From contig JAHYIO010000008.1 of NCBI GenBank assembly GCA_020543525.1, positions 124,001 to 188,000 of the forward strand: a DNA stretch of 64,000 nucleotides, given 5' to 3'. The position numbers and the translations under genes were made by a program. This stretch comes from Coriolopsis trogii (Eukaryota > Basidiomycota > Agaricomycetes > Polyporales > Polyporaceae). Of this stretch, positions 12,460 through 21,497 are shown piece by piece. Numbering within the stretch: position 1 is the first letter of the stretch; each line of letters starts with the position of its first letter. Under the pieces are notes generated by a model that did not search any database, was not told the origin of the DNA, and was given only the letters and a program-made list of their open reading frames with translations.

Positions 12460-15400
12460 TCAAGATGCACCGGACACAAGACCTATCTCCTCAACGAATT
12501 TGGCCTGATTGGAGTAAGGCACGTTCTTCGTGAGGGGGTCGGCCAATTGGTCCTCAGAAGCGACATAGTAGATCTCGACAGATCCCATCTCGACCTGTTC
12601 ACGAATGAAGTGATAACGGATCTCTATGTGCTTGGTACGACGGTCAATGACTGGATTGACAGACAAGAAGATCGAGCCTTGGTTGTCGAGACACAAAGGC
12701 GTCGGATCAGTCACGTCATCTCCGAGTTCATTGCCGAAGGTCCTCAGCCATGCCAACTGACGACAAGTGTCGGAGGCCGCTTTATATTCCGCCTCGGTCG
12801 AGGAGAGCGAAATGGTAGGCTGACGCCTCGATGCCCACGATACAGCACCACCTGCCATCAAGAAGACAAAGCCAGAGGTTGAGTGCCGATCATCACGGTC
12901 TTCCGCCCAGTCCGAATCTGAGTACGAAATCAGACCGTCATTAGACGCTCCCTTGTAGCGCAGCCGGTACGCCTTTGTTCCCTGAAGGTAACGCAGGACA
13001 TACTTGGCATAGTTCATGTGCGCTTCAGAGGGATTGGCATTGTACTTGGATAACCGTGTGACAGCGAAAGCAATATCAGGGCGCGTCCCGAGCATGGCGT
13101 ACAAAAGACTGCCAATAAGACTCTGGTAGCGTTGCCTGAATGAATCGGAAGCGGGCTGATCGGTTTTCACCAAAACAGCACCAGCAGGGAGAGGAGTACG
13201 CGACGGTTTACAGTCAGCCATCTGGAAACGCTCAAGGACAGACTGGATATACTCTTCCTGGTCGATGTCGAGTGTTCGAGTAGAACGATCTCGAGTGATG
13301 CAAAGACCAAGGAAGCGCTTGACTGGTCCCAAGTCCGTCATCTTGTACTGCTTAGAGAGAGAGCGCTTGACGTGCTTGATGTGACTAGACTGATCGCCAA
13401 TGAGAAGTAGATCGTCGACATAGAGTACGACAATTGTTACGTGTTCCCCCCCTTGTCGCCGATATACGTAGATCCCGGCATCAGAATAGGTCCGTTGGAA
13501 TCCCAAGTCAAGAAGCGACTGATGAATCTTCGCATTCCATTGACGCGACGCCTGTTTAAGACCATAGATAGCCTTTTTGAGCAGACAGACGTGATCTTCC
13601 TTCCCAGGAACGACCCAGCCTTCGGGCTGTTCCATGTAGATTTCCTCTTCGAGATCGCCATTCAGAAACGCGGTCTTGACATCCATAGATTCGATGTCCC
13701 AGTCCTCAAGCGCAGCATGCGCAAGAAGATACCGGATAGACTCGAACCGCGCAACCGGAGAGAACGTCTCGTGATAGTCCTCACCCCATACTTGAGTAAA
13801 ACTGCGAGCAACAAGACGAGCTTTATACCGCCCATCATGTTTAATGTCATAAACCCAGCGGTTTGAGACGACGTGTCGACCTTTAGGACGAGGAACAAGT
13901 AACCAGGTTCTGTTCTCGATGAGCAAGTCATACTCCGACTTCTCAGCTTCGCGCCACTTAGGAGCATCAGGCGATCGCATGGCCTCCTTGTGGGATTGAG
14001 GAATACCAGCTTTCGACTGAGCAGCAGCGAGAAAAGCGAGGAAAGTCTCTGCCTCCCACTGATCTCCATCCGGATCTGTCCGAGCGTCAACATGAACCGG
14101 GTTCTCGTCACCATAGATGTTGTCCTGAGTCCTACTCGGGTGGGGAATGCCTGCTTTGTCACGACGAGGACGGTCACGAGCAATGCTAGGCTGATTATCT
14201 CCCACTGGTCTGTTACGACCACGACGGTGAGGAGGATGAGGAGCAGGAACAGGCGGTGGTGTTGGAGGACGATCAGGGGCATTAGCCGGAGCAGGTGCTT
14301 CAGGCGCATCATCGTCTACAGAGTGATCAAGCGGTGGTGGGACATCAAGCGGAATGGGAAGGGGAATGTCCAGGATGTCGTTGGGATCGACCGAGTCAGA
14401 GTCGTCGTTCGAGGACTCATCCGACTGGTCATTCACAAACGGATTATCACTGGGGGCGACAGGTTGATTGCCAGGAAGTGTTCGTGCAGGGAAAGACTCT
14501 TCATCGAATGTCACATCGCGGGACACGACGATAGAGCGGGTGGCCGGATTCCAAAAACGATACCCCTTGGAACCCTGCTCATACCCCACGAAGATCATCT
14601 CGACTGCCTTCTTGTCGAGCTTCCCTTCGCGCTTCGCCTTCTGCACATGCACAAAGGCTTTGCACCCAAACACGCGGAAGTAGGAAACGTCCGGTATGGT
14701 GCCGTCCCACAACGTGATAGGGCATTGCCATTTGTGTCGTCGCATAGGTTGACGATTGTAGATATGAACGGCTGCATCGATGGCAAGTTGCCAGAAACCG
14801 TGACTAAGTCCAGCCTGATGTAACATACACAAAGCCTTCTCGGTGATGGTACGGTTCCAGCGTTCAGCACGTCCATTCTGTTGAGGTGAACCCGCAACTG
14901 TCTTCTGGTGCTCGATGCCATGCGAACGAAGAAGCTCGCTGAACTCGCTAGACGTGAATTCCCCCCCTCGATCAGAGCGGACTTTCTTGATCTTTTTACC
15001 GGTCTGAGTCTCAGCCCATGCCTTATAGTCGAGGAATGCTTTAACAGTGTCCGACTTGTGCTTAAGGTAGTAGGCGCGAGCAAGACCAGAGTAATCGTCA
15101 ATGAAACCGGCAAAATACTTCCATCCTCCGATAGCCTGAGTACGCATCGGTCCATCGAGATCTGTATGGATGAGCTCGAGAACTTCAGTCGCACGCTTCT
15201 CAGAAGGTGGAAAGGGGGCGCGAGTGGATTTGCCAAAGGCACATCCGTCACATGGCTCTTCATCCGCAGGATCAACGGCATCAACTCCCTTGGTGTTCTT
15301 AGGAAGATGACGTACCACGTCCTTGCCCGCATGACCAAAGCGACGATGCCAGGTCTTGAAGCGACGGACATTGAGGTGGACACGCTGACCATTACGGAGT

Positions 15401-16764
15401 TCGAGGAGCGTCCAGTACGTGTTGCTATTCGGGTTGTACCTCGCCTCAAGGATCTTTCGACCCATGATACGAATCATCGAACCATGTTTGACAGCACCAT
15501 CAGGTAGCTTGTCAAAGATACACATGCGACCTTCGCCTTGGAACAAGGAATAACCATTGCGCTCGATGGAGCCCGTCGAGAAAAGACGACCTTCCACATG
15601 CGGGATGTAGTAGACGTTGTTGAAGGTGACAGGGACCTTCTGATTATCGATGTAAGTGAACCCTTCAACCGTTCCCGATCCAAGCGCATGGATAACACTA
15701 CTTTCCCCTGACGCAGCCGTTCCGAAAGGAACAGTGGTCTCGAAAGGCTGGTAGGTGGAGAAGTCAGACATGTCGCCGGTGATATGTTGAGAGGCTCCTG
15801 AGTCCATAAGCCACATGGTCCACTTCGAGCTGTCCGAGGCCATAGCCTCATCATAGAAAGAAGCAGCGATGTTCGAGGGACCCGAAAGTACGTTTACAGC
15901 TGATACAGACTCAGAGACGACATGTGCATGGCTATGAGAAGTAGTGTCCTTGTTCTTCCCCTTGTCCTTGTCCTTATCCCTCTCCTTCTCCTTCTTCTTG
16001 CCCTTGGGACGCTTGTCTGGGTGCTTCTTGTAGCAGTTGGACTCGTGGTGAGAACTACCGCCACAGAAGGAGCAAGGACCCTTAGGCTTCGGCTTGGTCT
16101 GGGAGACCTTGTTGGCGGACTGTCCGTTCTTGCGCAATGACTCCTCGGCCAAGGTCTTCGACTGGATGTCGTCGAGGGTAACCTTGTCGATGTCCGTAAT
16201 AGCCATTAGCGCAGAAACCATGGACTGGTAGGACTCGGGGACCTTCGACAGCAACAGGAGAGCCTGCATGGTCTCGCTGAGCTTGACGCCGTTGCTATCG
16301 ATGTCGCGAAGGCGGTTGATGATCTTCATCATCTGGTCCTGGAGAGGCTTCGAATCGTTCATGCGAGGCTCTGCAACGAGCGACTCGAACATGCCCCAGA
16401 CGTGAGCACTGTTGGGCGTGCCAAACTTCGTCTTGATGGCGGCCCAGGTCTCAGCGGCTGTCATGGTACGAGGAGCAGCACCACCTTGACCCAGAACCTT
16501 CGCATCGAGGACGTAGTGGAAGTTCGGTGAGACCCGCATATACATCATGCCGCGAGCCTGCCCATTGAGCTTCTGCCATGCCTCTATGGCGACTAACTCC
16601 GCCGCAGTGGCAGTAGTACCGGCAGGAGAGGGCTCAGTCTTGGTGCCTTCGACAATCTCCCAACAGCCCATGAAGATGAAGTACCCCTTGAGCTTTGCAG
16701 CCCAGTCATTGTACTGGTTCGCCGAAGAAAGGATAGGGATCGAGTCGATCTTGACGTCTCCCAT
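12460..16764 (-). CDS. Copia gag-pol polyprotein, copy 1
   Basis: Single-ORF polyprotein of about 1434 residues counted from the first in-frame ATG (16764, MGDVKIDSIPILSS), the usual place for a copia Gag start. Approximate order: Gag; a CX2CX4HX4C zinc knuckle near residue 229 (CSFCGG..HH..C); aspartic protease LMDSGASQHITGD near 321; integrase with the HHCC zinc domain (WHRRFGH ... CDGC) and the D,D,E core (HTDLDG, FIDDYSG, RAERWNRT region) at about 450-650; reverse transcriptase with TAFLNGDLEEEIYMEQPEGW and YVDD near 1116; and RNase H with YSDSDWA and SSTEAEYKA near the C-terminus. The same frame stays open another 117 codons upstream to a GTG at 17115. All catalytic motifs are intact, so the copy may be active. 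Confidence 0.95.
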   Translation of the reverse strand: MGDVKIDSIPILSSANQYNDWAAKLKGYFIFMGCWEIVEGTKTEPSPAGTTATAAELVAIEAWQKLNGQARGMMYMRVSPNFHYVLDAKVLGQGGAAPRTMTAAETWAAIKTKFGTPNSAHVWGMFESLVAEPRMNDSKPLQDQMMKIINRLRDIDSNGVKLSETMQALLLLSKVPESYQSMVSALMAITDIDKVTLDDIQSKTLAEESLRKNGQSANKVSQTKPKPKGPCSFCGGSSHHESNCYKKHPDKRPKGKKKEKERDKDKDKGKNKDTTSHSHAHVVSESVSAVNVLSGPSNIAASFYDEAMASDSSKWTMWLMDSGASQHITGDMSDFSTYQPFETTVPFGTAASGESSVIHALGSGTVEGFTYIDNQKVPVTFNNVYYIPHVEGRLFSTGSIERNGYSLFQGEGRMCIFDKLPDGAVKHGSMIRIMGRKILEARYNPNSNTYWTLLELRNGQRVHLNVRRFKTWHRRFGHAGKDVVRHLPKNTKGVDAVDPADEEPCDGCAFGKSTRAPFPPSEKRATEVLELIHTDLDGPMRTQAIGGWKYFAGFIDDYSGLARAYYLKHKSDTVKAFLDYKAWAETQTGKKIKKVRSDRGGEFTSSEFSELLRSHGIEHQKTVAGSPQQNGRAERWNRTITEKALCMLHQAGLSHGFWQLAIDAAVHIYNRQPMRRHKWQCPITLWDGTIPDVSYFRVFGCKAFVHVQKAKREGKLDKKAVEMIFVGYEQGSKGYRFWNPATRSIVVSRDVTFDEESFPARTLPGNQPVAPSDNPFVNDQSDESSNDDSDSVDPNDILDIPLPIPLDVPPPLDHSVDDDAPEAPAPANAPDRPPTPPPVPAPHPPHRRGRNRPVGDNQPSIARDRPRRDKAGIPHPSRTQDNIYGDENPVHVDARTDPDGDQWEAETFLAFLAAAQSKAGIPQSHKEAMRSPDAPKWREAEKSEYDLLIENRTWLLVPRPKGRHVVSNRWVYDIKHDGRYKARLVARSFTQVWGEDYHETFSPVARFESIRYLLAHAALEDWDIESMDVKTAFLNGDLEEEIYMEQPEGWVVPGKEDHVCLLKKAIYGLKQASRQWNAKIHQSLLDLGFQRTYSDAGIYVYRRQGGEHVTIVVLYVDDLLLIGDQSSHIKHVKRSLSKQYKMTDLGPVKRFLGLCITRDRSTRTLDIDQEEYIQSVLERFQMADCKPSRTPLPAGAVLVKTDQPASDSFRQRYQSLIGSLLYAMLGTRPDIAFAVTRLSKYNANPSEAHMNYAKYVLRYLQGTKAYRLRYKGASNDGLISYSDSDWAEDRDDRHSTSGFVFLMAGGAVSWASRRQPTISLSSTEAEYKAASDTCRQLAWLRTFGNELGDDVTDPTPLCLDNQGSIFLSVNPVIDRRTKHIEIRYHFIREQVEMGSVEIYYVASEDQLADPLTKNVPYSNQAKFVEEIGLVSGAS

Positions 16765-17111
16765 GATTGAAAGCAGGTACTGAGAAGAGTGGAGATAATC
16801 CTCGTCGTCGAAGTCTAGAGTGAAGGATATAGGCGCAACAGATGGAAGCGCAGTGACGAGAGGAGGAGGAAGAGTTTCAATTGGAGAGAGATGCGGAGAT
16901 GCGACGAGAGGGGTGTCGTATGGGGTGTTAGAGGCGAGAGGAAGCGCTACGACAAGTGGTGTGTCGTAGGGTGTATCGGATGCGACTGGAAGAGCTGTGT
17001 TGACTCCAGCAAGAAACTCCTCGTCTGCTTGGTAGGGAGAGATAGGTTGCCAAGCGAACGATGTGGGATCTTCCGGTAAAGCAACGTTGTTGTACCGATG
17101 AGGACAGGGGC

Positions 17112-17537
17112 TCACGGCACAATTGTACCAACCGTCGCTTTGAAGGTGGGCGTCGACTTGTTCGTCAGAGTCCCAAACGTGTGGAAGATCCTCGCAGGAT
17201 TCCTCGTTGCCTGAGCTGTCAGAGGATGCTTCTGTCGAAGTATCAACGATGTCCTCGACTTCAGACTCAGAGGAATGAGGAGATGCTGGAAGAGTCGGCT
17301 CCAGAACGGTGGTTCAAAGTATACGCGATGATTGACGTGCCACGTGCGAGGAAGGTGGACAGGGGCACCTTTTGAGGTGAACCAGAGAGCCAGTAAGCCG
17401 AAATTACCGACAATCCGGGTAGAAGTCGCCAACTGTGCCCAAGAAACACTATAGTAACTACCAAGGCAAAAAGGTATCGTAAGGAGGGTCCGAACGGTTG
17501 TCCTCCGGTCCAAAGGTGCTAACCACCCCGGGTACAA
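17112..17537 (-). other. Leader ORF of copia copy 1, unknown
   Basis: A 141-codon frame (MYPGWLAPLDRRTTVR start) in the untranslated leader between the primer-binding site and gag. The same frame is present in copy 2 (51697-52122) with a few differences. Its conservation may only reflect the recent common origin of the copies. No family is recognised. Confidence 0.3.
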
Positions 17538-17799
17538 CAGCTGGCGGGCGCAAGTGCGTGGCCTGGCTGAGGGATGCCTGAATCACCCAGGTGCCTCGAG
17601 AGCACAACAGGTGTTACAACGATAGTAGACTAGAGACTGACTACGAAGCGCTCAGGGCTGCGTCACGAGCGCAGAAATGTCCCCCTGGCAGCAGTGTCGG
17701 CGGGCACAGTCAAGAGAGTAGGAAAGTGGGATGCACGGGCAGAGAGTCGACGTACTAAGAGTTGCGCGCAGAGGTGTCGACAGAGAAGCAACCGATTAG

Positions 17800-17817
17800 A
17801 GCGCAGGGCTCATAACC
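17800..17817 (-). promoter_or_regulatory. Primer-binding site of copia copy 1
   Basis: Directly after the 5' LTR the minus strand reads GGTTATGAGCCCTGCGCT. Its complement contains GCAGGGCTCATAACC, the anticodon arm of initiator tRNA-Met with the CAT anticodon. The match is to the inside of the tRNA rather than its CCA end, as in Drosophila copia and yeast Ty5, which are primed by a tRNA half. Confidence 0.8.
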
Positions 17818-18384
17818 TGATGAACTCTGAACCTGGAAGGCTTGGAGCGACCTGTAAGTCACACAAAGAGAGATCTTCAGTCAGTGAGCGAACGACTATA
17901 TTGCATAGTCCAGTACCTGTAAGTCACACAAAGAGAGACTACAAGTACTAGTAAGTAAAGTGTAGTAGAGCATAAGTAATGAGTGGGACTTACTCTTCAG
18001 TCAGTGAGCGAACGACTGAAGAGCAGAGGGGCAAACAGACTGCCTTATATACTGGAGAGAGGAGTGCATGAGTAAGCGAATGAAGCAGTCACATGTTAAC
18101 CATAGAGCGATGAGTAAGAGTCCGTACTCGGCGTATGAGTAAGAGCCGAGAGTATTCTGAGTAAGACATAAGGTCTAGAATGTTCCGGTGCATTGTAGAA
18201 CGCACAGGAAGACAAGGGAACCATATGGTCATAGGAATGTACAGTAGTTTCGTAGAGAAAACCGTATATGGTAAGTAGAAACACAGCCTATAGTAAGCGC
18301 TATCTAAACATAAGTAAACATGACCATACAAAGGTTGTGTGCACAACTCCGGACCGGTAGAGCCGTAAATCCGGAATGTCAACA
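17818..18384 (-). repeat. 5' LTR of copia copy 1
   Basis: 567 bp, TG...CA ended (TGTTGAC at 18384, TCATCA at 17818). It contains a TATATAAGG box (minus strand, about 18043-18051) and two copies of a motif with gtcgttcgctcactgactga that can fold on itself. Confidence 0.93.
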
Positions 18385-18462
18385 ATATCGTCATCCTCGG
18401 GCATGGCGCGGAGAGCAGACTTGCGGAGAGGGGGCGTAGGTGAGCGATTGTCCATCGACGGC

Positions 18463-18491
18463 TGTGGTTGTGGTTGTGGTTGTGGTTGTGG
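18463..18491. repeat. (TGTGGT)n microsatellite
   Basis: About five hexamer units just upstream of the HNH-family start codon. In the minus-strand frame the repeat reads as Pro-Gln pairs, but it lies before the likely ATG at 18455. Confidence 0.8.
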
Positions 18492-18527
18492 GTGATCAAG
18501 CTGTGACGCCGTCAACCTGTGACAGTG

Positions 18528-19139
18528 GAACGCGACCCAAACAACCACCTCTACCTCCACTACTGTCCGTCTCACTCAGGCATCGAGGAGAACGATGCTG
18601 TTGATGCTGATGTCAAGCTGAAAGCCAGCTATCCGGACGATGATGAGATACCGAGGGGCTATTTATTTCCCACCTCCTACGCCTACCTCAAGAGCGCCAT
18701 CACGGATGGCGCCCTGAACGAGTGGCAGAAGCTCGCTGAGGCGCAGCCTGTCAAATATTGGGGCCGTTATTACCTGCGCCATCCGGCATTCTGCTCACTG
18801 CGACACACTGGGATGTTCCCGCTCAAACGGTTGGGTGGTCGACCAGCCCTCGTCGCTCGCTTCATTCGATGCATCACAAATCACGCACCTACCGGCCATT
18901 ATCGTGATCGCTTCCGTCGGAGATATCAGGAGTCAACCTTCTGCCAATGCCAGTCCGAGTCCGGGTCCATTCACTATCACACCCGCGAACACATCTTGTT
19001 TCACTGCCACTACTATACTCGCAGATATCGACATTCATCGATCGAAGACCTCCTTGCCTCGATGGATCCATTCTATGAGATTCAGACTTTCCTCGAGGAT
19101 AATCCGACGGCCTTTTCATTCGAGGACCTGCCGGATTAG
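18528..19139 (+). pseudogene. LINE ORF2 C-terminus: RNase H end and Cys/His tail
   Basis: The reading frame of the LINE remnant starts inside the RNase H domain. LHYCPSHSGIEENDAVDADV matches the last RNase H block with its catalytic Asp. Downstream is the usual C-terminal region of fungal Tad-like elements, WGRYYLRHPAF, LVARFIRCITNHAPTG, and a CQCQ...HTREHILFHC zinc-knuckle-like motif. Reverse transcriptase and endonuclease domains are missing through truncation. Stop at 19137-19139. Confidence 0.85.
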
Positions 19140-19329
19140 CCTCCCCTAGTCACATCGTGATGATCCCGGTACCACCTGCGCCCTATTGCCATCGCCGTCC
19201 AGGAATTCGTCATATGTGTTTGCGGGGTCACTCTAAAACCCGTTAGATTACAGACGGCTGTAAAGCACTGTGTAGTAGTAGCGTTCTTTTGTATGTAACG
19301 GAACCAAAAAAAAAAAAAAAAAAAAAAAA
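18528..19329 (+). mobile_element. 5'-truncated LINE (non-LTR retrotransposon)
   Basis: 802 bp remnant with the end of an ORF2-like protein, a 3' untranslated part and a 24-base poly(A) tail (19306-19329). It is flanked by a perfect 12 bp target duplication, CCTGTGACAGTG, at 18516-18527 and 19330-19341. The copy was therefore made by target-primed reverse transcription and is 5'-truncated as usual. It lies 73 bp upstream of the start codon of the HNH-family gene, on the opposite strand. Confidence 0.92.
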
Positions 19330-19341
19330 CCTGTGACAGTG

Positions 19342-19869
19342 ACAATCATCATTCCTCCCGTCACGCGCACGTGATCACACTAAGCACCTCAGACTTTCCT
19401 CAAGTTTCACGCGCAACGTACGACGCCGCTGACACTGGCCCTTGCGAAAATCGCCGTCGGGGGACCGATACTATGCATATGCAAGCACATGCGATGCAGA
19501 GAACGGACCACGGCGCACTACGACTAGCGCAGTACTGGGACGCTGGACGAATGACATGATCGGCCGGAGACAGCAGTCCGATTTAGTGTAATGGTGATAC
19601 TCATACAATACCTGCGACGGTGGACCACTCGAGCTTGAAACATACGAGCAGGCTCCCACCGTGTAACCGCTCGAAGACGGAGGACGGAGGTTCCGATCAA
19701 TCCACATGTATCGTCTCCAATCATCGATGGCAATGCCTAAAGAAAGATACAGCAGCCAGACCAACAGCATACACTCACAAAAAAAGTACAACAGCGAACA
19801 GGCCGCAACAGCATCGTACAAGCATACCTACACCCTTTCATCGCGTTGCGCGTCGTCCACAGCTAGACT
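19342..19869. other. Intergenic region, no gene seen
   Basis: Short frames only, no family motif. It lies between the LINE and the GPI-tail fragment and may hold the original promoter of the HNH-family gene, now separated from it by the LINE. Confidence 0.45.
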
Positions 19870-20177
19870 TCACAGGCCTACATACCGGGTGATCCACGCC
19901 CCAGCGAGCACAGCAAATGCAGCGACGGCGAGCCCGGTCGCAGGCATGCCCCCTAAAAGCGAACGAGCACCCTTGCTTCCCCCCGTTGTGCTGTTGGTGG
20001 AGGAAGAGCCGGCGGCGGTGGTGCCCCCGGTTGTCGTTACGGGCGCGCTGGGGATCGTGACCGTTGCGGTGGCGCTCGTGGTGGAGGTGGTGACGGGAAC
20101 TAGTGTGGACGTGGATGAGTGCGAAGAAGAGGGAGTGGGAATGGAGGTAGTACCGGTGGACCTCTGTAGGAAGTGGT
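19870..20177 (-). pseudogene. Ser/Thr-rich C-terminus of a GPI-anchored protein, fragment
   Basis: The minus-strand frame starts after a good acceptor (ctacag) and reads RSTGTTSIPTPSSSHSS, a Ser/Thr-rich stalk (TTSTTSATATVTIPSAP), then STNSTTGGSKGARS, then a hydrophobic tail (TGLAVAAFAVLAGAWITRY) and stop at 19870-19872. This is the classic end of a fungal GPI-anchored surface protein. No matching N-terminus with signal peptide or domain could be found before the next gene ends at 20530, so the gene looks 5'-truncated. A missed short first exon is the alternative. Confidence 0.4.
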
Positions 20178-20529
20178 GATAGGCGAGAATGCTCTAACAC
20201 ATGTGCGCAAGGGAGGAGAGGGAGATGTGGTGAGAAACTGAATAAGGGATGGGCCTTTACCGGAGAAACAGCGCTCGCTTTTTGCCCCTGTCATCTGCTT
20301 CGAGGCTGAACTCTATGAAAATTCCTGCTGATGTCATCCATGTGAGAGTCCAGAATGGCTCGGGCTCGGAACTGGGAACAGATGCCCCCGCTAAATGGCA
20401 GGGGCTCATCGGGCCTCGACATCAAGCGATGCGAAACCACGCAACTCAAAAGGCAGATGCAACGCTTGCGCTTTGTATTCAGACACGCGCATATAGAAGA
20501 TGCGAGCGAATACCTAATCACTGTTACTT

Positions 20530-21206
20530 CTAGACAACGCTGTCAGTATCGAATAGCCACCCGTCGCTCTTGAGTCCTTTCACGGCGTCTGCTACCCTCT
20601 CCTTAGGCACGAGGATGTAATCGGTGTTCCTGTAGCAAAATAGGCGCCATCCATCAGCGCTCTGAGGCTTCAAAACCGCAAGAAGTCATACCAAGTCGAG
20701 ATCGCGAACACAGGGACGCCCTCGCGCTTCAGCGGCGTGGTGAAGTCGCACACAACCCCAATCAGACCTGCTCGCAGAAGCCAAGCACGGCCATGGGTCA
20801 GCGAAAAATGAAGAGCAGGACGAATTGCATGTGCGCGAGACTCACCGAAATCCATAGGGCCGGCGATCTTGATGCACCGCCACTTGGCCTCGGGGTCGTC
20901 TTCGGACACGCACTGCCCAACAATCGTGATCTCCTCCGGAGTGCGTGACATAGCCAGGACCTCCTCCGAGCTCGAGGTCAGCTTCTTCAGGAAGTTCGCA
21001 GGGACCTCGGTGACCTTTGGGACGAAGAAAGGAGGGGGGAGGAGCGAGAGGCGGAGACATTGGTGATCACGTCCTACGGCGGCACTGTGCGATAAGACTG
21101 TACAAGTTGACGATATACGATCGTTGAGCTATCGTGAACAGTTGAACTCACCGGAGAGGATCAGATTGTGGAGGCTGATGGGACACTGGGCGATTATATG
21201 CGGCAT
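20530..21206 (-). CDS. ACT-domain protein (CASTOR/ACT_7-like)
   Basis: Four-exon minus-strand gene. The ATG at 21206 gives MPHIIAQCPISLHNLILSG. After an intron comes RDHQCLRLSLLPPPFFVPK, then VPANFLKKLTSSSEEVLAMS and RTPEEITIVG, then WRCIKIAGPMDF. A second intron leads to GLIGVVCDFTTPLKREGVPV and FAIST, and a third to WNTDYILVPKERVADAVKGL, ending FDTDSVV at 20530. The blocks RTPEEITIV, KIAGPMDFGLIG, FAISTWNTDYILV and the closing helix are the signature of small ACT proteins related to the C-terminal domain of CASTOR1 and of aspartokinase. In this family the ACT fold binds amino acids and has a regulatory role. The ligand here is unknown. Length about 150 residues. The three introns restore the frame cleanly. 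Confidence 0.8.
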
Positions 21207-21497
21207 CCCCAAGCGCGCTGATAGCCGGGCCGGCGGTGTGATCAGTAGTGACTCGATAACCGAGTCACCCATGTTGAGAGCAAGCGAGGAGTAACCACCA
21301 TCCGGGTCTGGAGTCGTAGGAGTGGGTGATACGATGGAGACGACCGACCAGCTGCGTATCGGTGCGACATAGCCAGAAGTATAGATACGGATAATATAGC
21401 TAGATTACAACACAAACGAAGGCACTGCGAGGAAAGGAAGCGTACGAATGAGAACAAGTATAGCGACTGAAGAGGCGAAACACATACCAAATACAAT

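Larger units (their letters stand above)
11893..18384 (-). mobile_element. Complete Ty1/copia LTR retrotransposon, copy 1
   Basis: 6492 bp element on the minus strand with two LTRs, a primer-binding site, one long polyprotein ORF and a purine tract. The 5 bp target duplication ATATC flanks it at 11888-11892 and 18385-18389, so the insertion is clean. The host gene reads in frame across the empty site. The gag-pol frame has no stop. It is about 98-99 percent identical in protein to copy 2 (about 20 residue differences counted by eye over 1551 aligned codons). The LTRs differ mainly by an 11 bp indel, so insertion was recent. Confidence 0.95.
8155..18455 (-). pseudogene. Fungal HNH-nuclease family gene, broken by two insertions
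   Basis: The pieces read in family order on the minus strand. The N-terminus (18455-18385) has MDNRSPTPPLRKSALR and MPEDDD. After removal of the copia element and one TSD copy the frame continues with HESDKEEIKDPVYEE and a basic region. Next comes the HNH-family core: RPYCVVTRASADMTILEYAH, an intron, then LEKLEWAWNMPYYTLNVD ending NVHP near 11460. The next intron runs to about 11430. The frame resumes only past a TIR element, near 9149, with DIAIHRYFDRTDGNKHNGWF, then CDPNE, an intron at 8959-9006, FKYRLIPFP, HVPYHFVICDTGRKL and an acidic C-terminus with stop at 8155. Such proteins carry an HNH_2-like domain and are abundant, poorly understood accessory proteins in Agaricomycetes. With 6.5 kb and 2.3 kb inserted, normal expression is unlikely. 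The family call rests on the remembered motif order. Confidence 0.7.

Noticed and set aside
12547..17079. Many open frames of 60-280 codons antisense to, or in other phases of, the copia gag-pol gene (mirrored at 52155-56687).
   Set aside because: They recur in both copies only because the copies are nearly identical. They show no motif and are explained by the gag-pol reading.
19706..20179. 157-codon plus-strand frame rich in Val.
   Set aside because: It is the antisense of the Ser/Thr-rich GPI tail on the minus strand.
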